Assembly: GCA_963575745.1 (NCBI GenBank)
Contig: CAUYUJ010016065.1
Location: 229,001 to 293,000 of the forward strand
Reading direction: 5' to 3'
DNA from: Prorocentrum cordatum
Taxonomy: Eukaryota > Sar > Dinophyceae > Prorocentrales > Prorocentraceae
Length of the DNA stretch: 64,000 nt
Of the stretch, positions 1-10,158 are shown piece after piece; positions within the stretch are counted from its first letter, which is position 1; every line of letters starts with the position of its first letter. Below the pieces are notes generated by a model. That model was not told the origin of the DNA and did not search any database. It worked only from the letters and a program-made list of their open reading frames with translations. Position numbers and translations under genes: made by a program.

Positions 1-371
1 CCTGATTCTCCCAACCACGAGTCGTTGTGCGTTGAAGCCGTATCCTGCGGGCCCCTCCTTATCCCTGCCACCATCCGCACTCCATCATAATCTTCCTTAC
101 CATCCCTTCCATTCCTCCTCCACATCCCCCGCGTTCTCCTGCTCACGACCCCCATCTGCACCCTCGTTGGCATCCCCAGCAACGCCCCCCCGCATTCTCC
201 AACTCGCACCCCATTCTCCTTATCCTCTTTCCCCCCCTCCTCACCGCCAGGATTCAGAATATTCTCAATATCCTGTCCATCACCCCCACCACCGCTTATC
301 ATCCTCCGCAGCCTTGTCAGTCCCCCTCCGAGTTACCCTCACCCTGCATATCATCGCCACCGCCATCATCG

Positions 372-3300
372 TCACCGCCAGCTGGTCATCATCAGCACCG
401 TCACGATTGTGCTAGTCGCCGTCGCCATCGTCATCGTCAACGGCCGTCGCCATCTTTGTCGGCCATCGCCATCGGCACTGTCATCGTGGTCATCGCCACC
501 ATCATCATTATGAGCATCACTGTCATCGCCATCGTCACTTCTATAAGCATCATCGTCGTCCCCATCATCATCGTTATCATCATTGTCATCATCATCATCA
601 TCATCCTCCTCCTCCCCATCCCTCCCCAATAGCTTTGCCCGCGCGTCCTCGTCGGTCGTGCGGTCGCCCTCCATGCCACCGTCGTCCGTGGCAGCGCCCC
701 CCTCGTTCCACTCCTCGGCCTCGTCATCCGTGGACTGCTCGTCGGCCTCGTCGCGCTCGCCGTGCATGGCCTCGCAGCCGCCGCGCATGGCCTCGTCGTC
801 GCCACCCAAAGCTGCCTCGACGGCTGTCTCCAGCGACAGGTGGCCGCCCATGGCCGCGTCGTCGCCGCCACAGGTTGCCTCGACGGCATCCTCCAGCGGC
901 AGGTGGTGGCCTCGCCCACGGCCTCGGCCCCGTGCTCGCCCTCTGCCGCCAGCGGCTGCACCATCGCCTCTGGCGCGCCCACGCCCTCGACCTCGTCCTC
1001 TGCCTTCTCCGCCGCCAGCGCCTCCACCGTCGCCGTCGCCTCTCCCGCGCCCGCGCCCCCTGCCTCGTCCTCGAGTCCTGCGCGGCTTCGGCGGCCACAC
1101 GCTGAAGTTGTTCTCCACGACCTCGCTCTCAACCACGAGCACCACTCCAGGAACGAAAGTCGACAGAGGCCGCTTGTGCCTGCAGACCTGGTAGAAGCGA
1201 GCGTTCCACTTCCGATCAGTTTCTATCGTCGCAGCCCACTTATCAACCGATATCCACTCGCTCGACGCCTGCAGCGAGGGAGCCACGCCCACCCCCGAAA
1301 CCGACGAGAACAATGCACCCCCCCCTATCACCGCCCACGCTCCCATTACCTTCTCTCGGACGGCGGGGTTGGGGGATAGCAGCGGCGGGGGCGGCGGCGG
1401 TGGGGCGGCATGCGGGGGCGCCCATCTCAGACGTATCATTGGCAACGTTTTCCAAAGGCTAGGAAATCGATCCAAGCCGAGGAGGGTGGGCAGGGGGCTG
1501 GACAATAGATAAGCTTGCATGCAGTGTTGGGGCGGCTGCAGCCTGGGGGGCAAGCCTGGAGGATGGGTTGATTGCTCTCGTCGGTTTTGGGTGGGTGCAG
1601 GCGCGGCTCCCCCTGATGCCTTTAATGCAATTTCATCGCCTTGAGGGTTGGCGGTCACGGCCTCGTCGGGCTCGGGGATGAGCATCTGCTGCACCATCGG
1701 GTCGAAGGGCGCCAGGTTCATGTACGAGAAGTGCCACCAGCGGACATCCTCATCATACCCATAGAACTCGGCCAGCAGCGCCAAATCGCCATCACCATGA
1801 AGTGGCTCGCACTCAAGTCGCACGATGATCTCACCATCCTTCAACTGCTTGCGCCTCCTAGGGTCAGGGGCCCTCGGACATGCCATCTTCATCGCAAGCA
1901 ACAGTGAGTTTTTCACGCGCTTTATTTCTGCACCTCTTTCTCCGCACAAGCACATGCCGACCAACCAGCACTGGCCATGAGCGTACTCTGGGTCCTCATC
2001 CGATGAGACATGCTCGTCCTCTGCCACGTCAATCATACTCCGATGCATGTAGGCCCAGTGGTCGTTGATGCTCTTCATCAGGTTGAGCTGCTTGCCACCG
2101 ATGCTCCTCAAGTATTCAACCATGGAGGTGGCGTTGCAAGACGACGCGGCACTGTCGGTCTCAAGAACTCGAACCTGGCGCGTGGGGCCAGGCACCGCAT
2201 TCAAGCCACTCATTTGCCGAAAGCCAGCGCCGCTCGCCGAAAGGTCCTGCACCCAGCCGTCGGTGTTCGCGCGAGTGAAGTCGACGACTGCCTTGACATC
2301 CTTCTTCTCGGCGTCGCGCTTCAAAGAGTTCGCGTTCTGCTTGATTTTCTTTGCCATCGCGAGTGTATCTTCGGTCGAGTAGCCGTGCAAGTGCGCGTCT
2401 GCCAGGAGCTTGTCGACAGCTTGGTTTGCGCCTGCCTCGGGCGCTGCAGCCACCCGCAGCTGCAAGCTCCTCTTGAACTTCGCCTGCTCCACCTCTTTCC
2501 GAGACGGCCCGAAAGAATTCCCCTTGCGACCTTCTCTCCGAGCCTGCGTCGCCAACTGGCCGAGGCGCACGCACTCCTCCAGCAATTCCGACCCCACTGT
2601 AGCTTTTAGTGCTCTGTACAACCTGCCAGCCTCCGCCAAGTCTGACGAACCCTGGTGTCGGACGAACGCCCTCCACGCTCCACCCCCGCCACCTCGCCGT
2701 GAATCCTGATGGTCTGCACCTTCATCGCCGCCGTCGCCGTGCCCGCCTGCATCGGCAGCTGGTGGAAACTCGTATCGATGCGCTCGGACTGTCGACGCCA
2801 CCCATCGGCTGCTGAGGTCAACGCAATCGGGCTGTGGACACTGGACGTGCTGCGCCACAATGCGCCGCATGTGGCTGTTCGAAACCTCCAACCTGTCCGT
2901 ATTTGTGTAAATCATCATCGCATGAACCAGCAGTTTCATCCTAGCATCCTCGGTGGTGAGGTCATTCTCCTGCAGGAACCTGGCCGACCACGAATCGAGC
3001 ATGCAACGCGGTGCGTTCTGGACTTCCGTCGCGAGCTCGGGCTGGGACAGAACAAGGAACAACCTGAAGGGCGCCTTCTCGTGGCGAGACGCGATGAGCT
3101 TCTGGACCAGGGCGCCCGCGGACGACACGCCAGTGAACACGTCGGCCTTCAGCTGGTTGTTCATCTCGGCCTCGCGCAGCAAGCACCACAACCTGCTGTC
3201 GTAGAAGAGCGTGTGCATGCGCATGAACGCCTTGTGCTCTATCTGCCCCCGAGCGTGAACCAGGACGCTATAATCCCTGAGCAAAGCACCGTCGTCCCCC

Positions 3301-5111
3301 TGGGCGAAACGCCTGGCAGCAAGTGCGTTCTGCTTGCGCTCCCACCGCTTCGATCCGATCCACAACTCCTCTGACTGCATGTTCTGGACCACGGAGACAA
3401 TCATTTTCAATGCAACCACCTGCGCGCAAGGGGGCACACCACATAAACCTCTCAACCAGTCCAATGCAGCCTTCCGTTTCCGTGCCACCTCCCGAGCCCA
3501 TATCGCTATGGGGGCCATGCCGCGAGGATCCTGCTGGTCCTCTTCCCGCTGCATGCGCCCCTCCTCGTCGGACTCGTCACCCAGAGCTGCTCCGTGCTGG
3601 GCCGACGGGTCGTTGGCGGGCCCGCCGTACTCCAGGTCAACGTCACCATCAACTTTCCCTGACTTAACTCGGCGGCAAAACAACTCATAAGCCTTGATGA
3701 GAGAGTTACCCAGCAACAATGGTATCGCAAACTCGCAGCACGCCTCGTCGGCACCCATCCACATCTTCCGCTGATAAATCGTGAAATTCTTGTGCGCGAT
3801 CGCCTGTGTGATGCCCTCCGCTGCGACGTCGAAAAGCTTATCCTCGTCGCATGGCTGGCCAGGAGGCACATAGATCTCGAGCTGCTTGCTATCCCAGTTA
3901 CCAGTTGCCAGCATATCCAAGAGCGCTCGCACGACGATGTGGTTCTCGCTCTTGGTTGAGATGAACCACTTCAAGATCAGGGCTCTCCTGAACAGCGCCG
4001 CGGCCGTCGGCGGCGACGTGATGACTGTGCAGCGCTTCCTCAAGACGTCCCTGAGCGAATCCCTGAACACGTCCAGATGCCCTTGGAAATTCAAAGATAA
4101 AGCGAGATTTATCATCCCTGTCATGCACGGCGCCAGCCTCCATGTCGCAAGAACCCGCACTGTCTGAAGGACGTGCTGCTCGCACGGGAAAAGAAGTGAT
4201 CTGAATTCACTGTATCGCCTGACCATTCTCCGTGCGATGCGCCGCTCCACAACCAAGTTCGACGGATGGCGGTCTACGCTTGCTATCCGAGAGAAGTTTT
4301 TGAACCGCACCTCTGGCAATGACATCGGCGACGTCTCCTTTAAGGCCTGCATGATGGAACCAGGGGTGTTCCTGGCGAGCGCCTGGATATGGCACACGTT
4401 GACGCCCCTGATGACCACGTACTGCTTGCCGCCATTGTCCAACTTGCGACTGATCAGCATGGCGAACTCCTGCTGCGTCTGGAACAACTTCGTCGGCAGG
4501 GCGCCACGGTTTCTCGGGAGAAGGTTCATGATGATCTCGGGTAGTGGGCAATCGGGGTTAACAACCCGCCTGGTCCGCTCGTTGATGCCTCTTAGCTTCA
4601 GGGGCGTCTCGTCGTAGCCGACAGAATCGACGAACAACATCGCCTCAATCGTGCGCTCCTGCTGGACAGCTTTAGCCAGTGCGCGGCGCCTGCCGCGATC
4701 ACCGAGCCACGTCGCCGCCGATAAGGTCACGCTCAATGACTGGGCCGTCTTTCGGTTCACGCCAGACCATGCGCTCTTCGCCCTCTGCGAAGCGAATGCC
4801 AGATCCACGCCCTGATTTGAAAATAACATGCCGCTGATCTTCCTAACGTCGTCATCGATGTCGGAATCTAGAACGCCACGTTCACGGCAGAGGGCGAGGC
4901 GCTGCGCATACGAGTCTATGAGGGGCGGCGGTACGAGGAACTCGCCAGACACGAGCGTGGTGGTCATGATCTGCTTCGGGACGGCCAGCTGTGACATGAA
5001 CATCTTCTCATCATTTTTCTCATCTCTGCGGCGCCGCTTTGCCTCTATGGCTGCCGCTCTGGCAACCTCGATGTCGCCGCCGCGCCGACGGGCGACGACC
5101 GCGTCGGCCAT
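372..5111 (-). CDS. long uncharacterised protein, possibly transposase-like (copy A)
   Basis: An uninterrupted ORF of 1579 codons, start ATG at 5111. No certain family assignment. Visible features: a basic N-terminus (residues 1-40); YDETPLKLR at 166-174; a D-R-H-P-S-N segment at 280-285; a C-x-x-H at 310-313; and LEVSNSHMRR at 741-750. A D / D...N / C..H / E order recalls RNase H-fold transposases, and I believe similar proteins are repeated in other dinoflagellates, but this is inference. The middle (about 870-1000) is Lys/Ala-rich and probably helical. The tail has RG repeats (about 1400-1460) and then a run of Asp/Glu. Compared with copy B it lacks the earlier TAA, so reading continues 28 codons further. 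Dinoflagellate introns are not excluded, but none is needed here. Confidence 0.7.
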   Translation of the reverse strand: MADAVVARRRGGDIEVARAAAIEAKRRRRDEKNDEKMFMSQLAVPKQIMTTTLVSGEFLVPPPLIDSYAQRLALCRERGVLDSDIDDDVRKISGMLFSNQGVDLAFASQRAKSAWSGVNRKTAQSLSVTLSAATWLGDRGRRRALAKAVQQERTIEAMLFVDSVGYDETPLKLRGINERTRRVVNPDCPLPEIIMNLLPRNRGALPTKLFQTQQEFAMLISRKLDNGGKQYVVIRGVNVCHIQALARNTPGSIMQALKETSPMSLPEVRFKNFSRIASVDRHPSNLVVERRIARRMVRRYSEFRSLLFPCEQHVLQTVRVLATWRLAPCMTGMINLALSLNFQGHLDVFRDSLRDVLRKRCTVITSPPTAAALFRRALILKWFISTKSENHIVVRALLDMLATGNWDSKQLEIYVPPGQPCDEDKLFDVAAEGITQAIAHKNFTIYQRKMWMGADEACCEFAIPLLLGNSLIKAYELFCRRVKSGKVDGDVDLEYGGPANDPSAQHGAALGDESDEEGRMQREEDQQDPRGMAPIAIWAREVARKRKAALDWLRGLCGVPPCAQVVALKMIVSVVQNMQSEELWIGSKRWERKQNALAARRFAQGDDGALLRDYSVLVHARGQIEHKAFMRMHTLFYDSRLWCLLREAEMNNQLKADVFTGVSSAGALVQKLIASRHEKAPFRLFLVLSQPELATEVQNAPRCMLDSWSARFLQENDLTTEDARMKLLVHAMMIYTNTDRLEVSNSHMRRIVAQHVQCPQPDCVDLSSRWVASTVRAHRYEFPPAADAGGHGDGGDEGADHQDSRRGGGGGAWRAFVRHQGSSDLAEAGRLYRALKATVGSELLEECVRLGQLATQARREGRKGNSFGPSRKEVEQAKFKRSLQLRVAAAPEAGANQAVDKLLADAHLHGYSTEDTLAMAKKIKQNANSLKRDAEKKDVKAVVDFTRANTDGWVQDLSASGAGFRQMSGLNAVPGPTRQVRVLETDSAASSCNATSMVEYLRSIGGKQLNLMKSINDHWAYMHRSMIDVAEDEHVSSDEDPEYAHGQCWLVGMCLCGERGAEIKRVKNSLLLAMKMACPRAPDPRRRKQLKDGEIIVRLECEPLHGDGDLALLAEFYGYDEDVRWWHFSYMNLAPFDPMVQQMLIPEPDEAVTANPQGDEIALKASGGAAPAPTQNRREQSTHPPGLPPRLQPPQHCMQAYLLSSPLPTLLGLDRFPSLWKTLPMIRLRWAPPHAAPPPPPPPLLSPNPAVREKVMGAWAVIGGGALFSSVSGVGVAPSLQASSEWISVDKWAATIETDRKWNARFYQVCRHKRPLSTFVPGVVLVVESEVVENNFSVWPPKPRRTRGRGRGRGRGRGDGDGGGAGGGEGRGRGRGRGRARGDGAAAGGRGRARGRGRGRGHHLPLEDAVEATCGGDDAAMGGHLSLETAVEAALGGDDEAMRGGCEAMHGERDEADEQSTDDEAEEWNEGGAATDDGGMEGDRTTDEDARAKLLGRDGEEEDDDDDDDNDDNDDDGDDDDAYRSDDGDDSDAHNDDGGDDHDDSADGDGRQRWRRPLTMTMATATSTIVTVLMMTSWR

Positions 5112-5329
5112 GGGGCGGCGCAGACGGCCCGCGCCGAGAGGCCGCTCAGCGCGTCGGCTCCATCACGCCTCGTCGCGACGCGGGGCCTCCGCCGCCAGCT
5201 CGACGGCACGGCGGCGGGCGCCGCCGTGCAGAAATACTCGGTTAATCCAAAGTGGGCCGAGATTCTGCTTGAGCCAGAACGGCTGCGGGAGGCCGAAACC
5301 AGCGAAACGCAATTCAATGTAATGCGGCC

Positions 5330-5470
5330 CCCCGACGCAATGCAACACAATGCAACGTGAATGCCCGACGCAACGCGAAGCACTTGTTCGACGCAATGCA
5401 ATGCAATGCAACGTGAATGCCCGACGCAATGCAACACAACGCAACGTGAATGCCCGACGCAACGTGAGGA
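5330..5470. repeat. short minisatellite upstream of copy A ORF
   Basis: Degenerate repeats built on CGACGCAATGCAACACAATG and CGTGAATGCC, with the CGTGAATGCCCGACGCAA element occurring three times. It lies 220-360 bases upstream of the ATG at 5111, inside the 6.2-kb duplication, and is preserved in copy B at 40746-40886. A promoter role is possible but unsupported. Confidence 0.75.
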
Positions 5471-6266
5471 CCTGGGGGGAGGCGGATAATATCCTGAAAT
5501 AATTATCGCCGCAACGCCGTGCGCGTCTTTATCATGAAGCCCCGAAACGCATTCAGATAGGAGGCTGGTCGGATTCAAAATGCAGCTCCCGCCGAAGCGT
5601 CGCGCCCATTCGCCTATTACAACACTGCATTGCCCGAACAGCTACACGGACGGAGGGCGCAACGCTACGCGAACATTATCGCGGTCTTTATGGCGCGCGC
5701 ACTCGCCCCGACCCCCAAAACAAAACCTCCACATCGATATCAAGCGGATGGTTTTCACACATGTGGCTGTCGCGCGAGCGACGCGCCCTTGTCATGGCAA
5801 GGATGCCTCACCAAATGCGGATGGAATGCGGCTGGTTTTCCAAATGGTGTTCTCGCAACCGCGCCCTGCGCAACTTCTTGAACTGTCTCCGAATACGCAA
5901 GCGTTGATTCCTTCCCAGCGGGAGAAGCCAGGTATGAGCAATGAGGCGGGCGCGGGCGGGAAGTCCGAGGAAGAAAGGCAGCGAAAGAAGTGCGGCGACG
6001 ATGATGATAAAGAAAGCGATGTGGGCGAACATGTGCAAGACGAGGAGGATGACACACGCATTTTGTTTTTTGTTTTTTTTTTGGGGGGGCGAGTGTTTTT
6101 GGACGATTCCCACGCGTGTCACTAAAACCTATGCCCAGAGTATTTTCTGACCTTTTTCATTGGTTCCTCTGGTTTGCAGAGTGTAGCGACATGGCTCCTT
6201 ATAAGGCTAGTTGCCGAGCTTGTCGGTGGAATTGACACTGGGACCTCATTCGACCTGCGGCGCTGG
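5471..6266. other. upstream flank of copy A, no supported gene
   Basis: Non-repetitive sequence shared with copy B up to 6204. It contains a T-run/G-run around 6062-6089 whose length differs between the copies. A plus-strand ORF at 5580-6125 is open but changes frame in copy B and shows no recognisable domain, so I do not call it a gene. Confidence 0.5.
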
Positions 6267-7412
6267 TCAAGTATCTTCTGAGCCTGCTAAATGGCCACGG
6301 CTGCAGAGCTCGTTGTGTCGATATGTCCCGCATATGGGTATTCCGCCACGATGATTCCTGGCCCCCTGCACATGGCGCATGGGGCCTCTACGCCAGCCCT
6401 GCCCTGCCCTTTGACACGTGCACCCGAGCGTTGCGGTTCCAGCATTCGGCATGGCATTAGCGACCGCGCTGAAGCCTCCACATATTTTCGCGCAGTGCGA
6501 AGGGCTCGAGGCAAACGGCAAATTGTGCGAAGGATATGTTCGACACCGCAGGTGTGTCTGTGTTCGGGCGTGTCCGCCCCTGCCGTTGCAGCGTAGACTC
6601 ATCCGCTTCGTAAGGGGGCATCGACGGTCCGACTCTGGAACTCGGTTGGACGTCGCCGTCGGCACGTGTCCGCGCTGTGCGTTGCAATTGGCGATGTGTT
6701 GCATCCGCCTCAAGGTCCGGTCACGCGCGGCCCTCCGGGCTTCTTCTGCTGCTTGCGCGTTTGATTGCATCGTCGCGTGGGTGTCGTGCAAATATGACGG
6801 CAAGGCGTTTGCAGGTGGGTTCAATTCAAGGGCCGGTGGATGCGCTGTCGAGTCCAAGTCCGCAGGCGAAGGGCAATGACTCATGTGCTGATATGTCTGT
6901 GATCCTGAGACACGTACCGCCTGTAACCGATAGAAACCCTCCGCCATGTCCCGAGTCACTTGGTTCTGGGCCAATTGGCCCACCATTGGTGTTCCGTTGA
7001 TCTCCGCATAGTGCTCGGGCGATACTGAATCATACATATGTGGTGGTGCTGGGCCTTGGAGTGGCAGATACGTTGGGTGTGCAGCGACTGCAGGAATGAA
7101 CGGCAATATATCTGGATGGTCTGGTGATGGGCTCACATCAGGGTGCCCCTCCCAGGGAGGTGTCCAATTGTTCTGGTCCGTTACGTCTACTCCGAGCAGC
7201 CTCATCCCAGCCATGGCTGACTGATGTTGTTGTTGTTGCATAAACCTCTGCTGCTCACGTGCGGACTGCCTGTGTCCAGGCTGGTCCGCTGTCGGGGATG
7301 GCATCGGCGAGCCTTTTGGACAGCCAGTGGCCTGGCCTCGGCGTGGAGTGCCAGAGGGCGTCGTTGCCCTCACTGCGGCTGCCAAGTCAGGATGTCGGCG
7401 CAGCATGGCCAT
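6267..7412 (-). CDS. hypothetical Pro/Gln-rich coding segment
   Basis: Open for 381 codons from ATG 7412. The first 200 residues look protein-like: a short helix MAMLRRHPDLAAAVR, a Q-rich patch, then a Pro/His-rich stretch with aromatic motifs. The last 150 look like a wrong frame. A shifted frame at 6287-6514 gives C-A-M-C-R-G-P-G, similar to the CxxCxGxG knuckles of DnaJ-type zinc domains, so an intron or frameshift near 6500 is likely. It is probably a 3' part of the interrupted minus-strand gene that includes 7481-8140. No function is assigned. Confidence 0.3.
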   Translation of the reverse strand: MAMLRRHPDLAAAVRATTPSGTPRRGQATGCPKGSPMPSPTADQPGHRQSAREQQRFMQQQQHQSAMAGMRLLGVDVTDQNNWTPPWEGHPDVSPSPDHPDILPFIPAVAAHPTYLPLQGPAPPHMYDSVSPEHYAEINGTPMVGQLAQNQVTRDMAEGFYRLQAVRVSGSQTYQHMSHCPSPADLDSTAHPPALELNPPANALPSYLHDTHATMQSNAQAAEEARRAARDRTLRRMQHIANCNAQRGHVPTATSNRVPESDRRCPLTKRMSLRCNGRGGHARTQTHLRCRTYPSHNLPFASSPSHCAKICGGFSAVANAMPNAGTATLGCTCQRAGQGWRRGPMRHVQGARNHRGGIPICGTYRHNELCSRGHLAGSEDT

Positions 7413-7480
7413 GCGCTGCGCGAGGTCTTCATGGCTCGTCGATGCTGCTTGTAATCCATTGGGCGTGTCCGCCCCTGACG

Positions 7481-8140
7481 CTAGGCTCGGCTCGGATTGG
7501 CTGACCGAATGCCATGGGCTCGAACCTTGTAGAACCGGCGTTCGACTGTGGCCTTGCCAATGCTCATGGGCGGCCCTGACGGTGCATTTCGCAGGGCACC
7601 GGCCCGCGGATCGAACCTACCAAATACGTCCGACAGGTTTGAGACGTAATTGGATTGAGGCAACATCCATGGGGATGACCCCTTTTCGGTTGGCAAGGAC
7701 GTCGGTGGCCCAGCATGTGTTGACGCGGCGTCGCCCGCAGGTGCCCCCGCATCCATCAGTAGGCGGACGACCTGTGCATCGCGTGCCTCTTCGGGATCTG
7801 ATGCCGGGGAATCTGAGTCGACGCAGGGCGCCGATCTCCTGGCGCATCCAGGTCTGTAGTACTCCCTGCCAAGACCGAGACCCCATGGGCGTGTCCAACC
7901 CGACGCCATGCGGCTGATCAGGCTCGAACCAGTCGCCTGCGCATTGGACGTCTTCTATGGTGATCGCCTCGCCCCGCAGCTCGTGAGACTCGTCATAGAC
8001 ATGCTTAGGGCTATGCCAGACGTGTTCCCGCTCCTCTGCGGAATTCATCGCCAGCTGGATGAAGCACTTGGTCGGAATGACACCATCGAAGCCGTCCGTC
8101 AGGATGATATCCGTAGCGGATCGCCACACAATTGCACCGT
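7481..8140 (-). pseudogene. tRNA 2'-phosphotransferase (Tpt1/KptA)-like C-terminal fragment
   Basis: In the frame of 7617-8309, residues 57-83 read RDGAIVWRSATDIILTDGF followed by DGVIP, closely resembling the end of Tpt1/KptA enzymes, where an R/S-x-N-G-V-I-L-T segment precedes a P-K-Y motif. Those enzymes remove the 2'-phosphate left by tRNA splicing, using NAD+. The N-terminal part of the fold is not visible next to it. After the motif the sequence stays protein-like (VWHSPKHVYDESH, GDWFEP) to about 7830, then the best reading moves to the frame of 7481-7909 (DPEEARDAQVVRLL, SNLSDVFGRFDPRAGALRN). This implies an intron or frameshift near 7820. It may be one domain of a larger multi-exon gene. 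The homology call rests on motif recognition only. Confidence 0.4.
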
Positions 8141-8760
8141 CTCGTAACAGACGTAGAATAGAGACGAATATGTATAAGTTCGAGTCTGGCCTGAGGCCTG
8201 ATTGAATCCTAGGGCCTCCTGGAAGATACGGGCATCCGCGCACAAACTGTCCACCCTGTTTGCTTCTTGGGTTGTGCTCTGGACGGCAGGGCAGTCCGCG
8301 CTCAAGCATGCTCTCGAGACATACTCATTGGTTCCATGCATGGGGGACTTTGGCGCGCCATCGCCGCCTGTCTCCATCGCTGGAGCATGCACTTGTTCTG
8401 GGGGCATGGTGTCAGGAAGCGAATGTCCGTTGGTAGCTCTGACCCACAACGTTGGGTTGTCGTCGTCGTCGTCGCGTGAACATTTCAACTGGAGACGCGC
8501 CTTCGCGGCGCCCGAATAGTCCGTTATCTCGGCAATGTGCAGTTGTGACGTCGCATATTCGGGCAGTGGACCTATCGTCCAGGTGGAGACGGCCTCGCAG
8601 TCACGACCGCCCCAGAGGTTGGCCAGATAATCTTAACATCTATCCATCCATCATAAGGGCCCCAGGAGCAGCATTCGCTGATGCATCGCCTGCAATACTG
8701 ATTTGCGCGAAATGGCCCATGTCTGCAGGTTTGTGACCACCGCGCAGACATAGCAGTCAT
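8141..8760 (-). other. possible exon pieces between two coding segments
   Basis: Two minus-strand open stretches, 8099-8488 and 8572-8760. The second holds a Cys/His cluster (CRHGPFRANQYCRRCI) that could bind zinc. Neither has a recognisable domain, and the intervening sequence is probably intronic if 6267-9852 is one gene. Confidence 0.25.
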
Positions 8761-9852
8761 TTACCGCTTGCTCGGTAAAGGCCAGTACTTGTACTGTTGT
8801 CTCTCCAGTAAGGTTTCTAGCCGTTGCTGTTCCTCTTGGAGAGTCAGAGAGCCCGCGAGACGAAGCTTCCAGCGTAACTCTTCTTGTGGTGTTACGGCGG
8901 CATGCTGCGTCGGCATCGCGGATGGGCCAAGGTTGTTCTCTCCGTTGGACGCGTCCGCCCCTGCTCGTCCTGGAGAACCCATGGGCGCCCCCGCCCCCGC
9001 CGGGATGTCGCTGCCGCCCTGCCTGGAGGGCGTCGCCTCTGACCTCGGCGCAAGCAGCGCAGTCGGCGGCGGCCGGGCCGATGACGAGGCCGCGGCCGAC
9101 GACCCAGCGGATGCATCGGCAGGCGGCCCACCGTGGAACTTTGCCGAAGGCGGTCCACCCTGGAACTTTGACTGCGCAGCGCTGCCCAACTTCACTGTCT
9201 TCTTCTTTCCTTGAGGCTGGCAGGGTTCCACTTGGAGGCCTTCCGGCTCGGGCTGAGGCAATTTGCCTACCGGTAGTGGCTGCGGTAAATTGCTGGCGCC
9301 CTGGCTTCGCCCCCCCCAGATCTTCGGCGGCAAGTCTCTTATGGTCCTGAGTTTTCTCACCGCTGCCGGGCCAAATCGAGCGTCGGGATTTGGCTGATCC
9401 CTGCCTGTGGTTGAGCTCGAACCTCTCTGGCTGGCTGCCAATAGCTTCGGTGTCCAGCTACCCCGACATGCCGGATCCCTTCGTGATTGCTCTGATCTCT
9501 TGGTGACCGGCTGATCGGGCATAGGTATCGAGCCGCCCGTAAACCGCTCAGCCTTCTGCTTAACACTGCTTTCGCGCCCGGAGGAACCGCGCACACCCGG
9601 TTTATTAGTCTTGTTCTTGTTATCGAATTCTGGGGATTCTGCGAGAACCACCTCTTGATCAGTGCGCAGCTTCTCCTTGGGGGCCACATCTTCTTGGGCC
9701 CCCTGAGCGCGTCCGCCCGCTGACCCGGCAAGTAATGTTGACGCAGCGAACTGCCCCCCCCATCCCCGGCCTTCCATCTGCTGCTCGAGTCGATCCAAGA
9801 TGGGACGCAGGAACGTTAGCCCTAGAACTGCCGACGATCTGTCCTGTCTCAT
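8761..9852 (-). CDS. intrinsically disordered hypothetical protein or first exon
   Basis: An ORF of 363 codons from ATG 9852. The N-terminus (MRQDRSSAVLGLTFLRPILDR) is amphipathic. The rest is rich in Gly, Pro, Ser, Gln and Lys and looks disordered, with a local tandem SKFQGGPP/AKFHGGPP near residues 229-245 and a C-terminal Leu/Glu/Gln helix (QEELRWKLRLAGSLTLQEEQ). No enzyme or binding domain is recognised. It is the most 5' member of a same-strand series 9852 to 6267, so it may be the first exon of one interrupted gene. Plus-strand ORFs over the same bases are shadows. Confidence 0.4.
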   Translation of the reverse strand: MRQDRSSAVLGLTFLRPILDRLEQQMEGRGWGGQFAASTLLAGSAGGRAQGAQEDVAPKEKLRTDQEVVLAESPEFDNKNKTNKPGVRGSSGRESSVKQKAERFTGGSIPMPDQPVTKRSEQSRRDPACRGSWTPKLLAASQRGSSSTTGRDQPNPDARFGPAAVRKLRTIRDLPPKIWGGRSQGASNLPQPLPVGKLPQPEPEGLQVEPCQPQGKKKTVKLGSAAQSKFQGGPPSAKFHGGPPADASAGSSAAASSSARPPPTALLAPRSEATPSRQGGSDIPAGAGAPMGSPGRAGADASNGENNLGPSAMPTQHAAVTPQEELRWKLRLAGSLTLQEEQQRLETLLERQQYKYWPLPSKR

Positions 9853-10158
9853 TTAACTCTCATTTTTCGGGTCTATTGTATTTCGTCGTCGGACAACGAG
9901 ACGTAGTCTGCAATGGACGCGACAGTACTACTGCTAATGCCATCACCGTGATCGGGATGCATGGGCGCCTTGCCATGATCTGGGCTACGTGATGGACAGT
10001 CAATATGGCAAGTTCCACGATGTTGACTGTGAGTTGGGCACGGGCAAATGCGGCATCCCCTAAATTCATCAATAACCTTACGCTTGGATGCCCTTTTTAA
10101 TATAAAAAAAAAAAGCGAATCCGGGCCCCTGTAAAGCCCTGCTCGAGGAAAAATGAGA
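9853..10158. other. no supported gene
   Basis: Mixed-composition intergenic sequence with an A-run at 10106-10115. Short ORFs on both strands carry no recognisable features. Confidence 0.5.

Larger units (their letters stand above)
1..6204. repeat. 6.2-kb direct duplication, copy A (left end outside window)
   Basis: Bases 1-6204 match 35417-41619 in the same orientation. The pairing holds at a constant offset of 35416, dropping to 35415 after a one-base length change in the T/G run near 6070. Identity ends abruptly after CCTTATAA at 6204, where copy A continues GGCTAG and copy B continues AGTAAG. The left boundary cannot be seen because copy A begins at the window edge. The unit holds one long minus-strand ORF, its upstream region with a short minisatellite, and about 370 bases beyond the stop. 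It could be a mobile element, a segmental duplication, or two alleles joined in one scaffold. Confidence 0.95.

Noticed and set aside
583-1194. Plus-strand Ser/Pro-rich ORF antisense to the long ORF
   Set aside because: It is antisense to the acidic and RG-rich tail of the long minus-strand ORF and is explained by it.
5580-6125. Plus-strand 181-codon ORF upstream of the long ORF
   Set aside because: The C-terminal frame differs in copy B because of a homopolymer length change, and no domain is visible.
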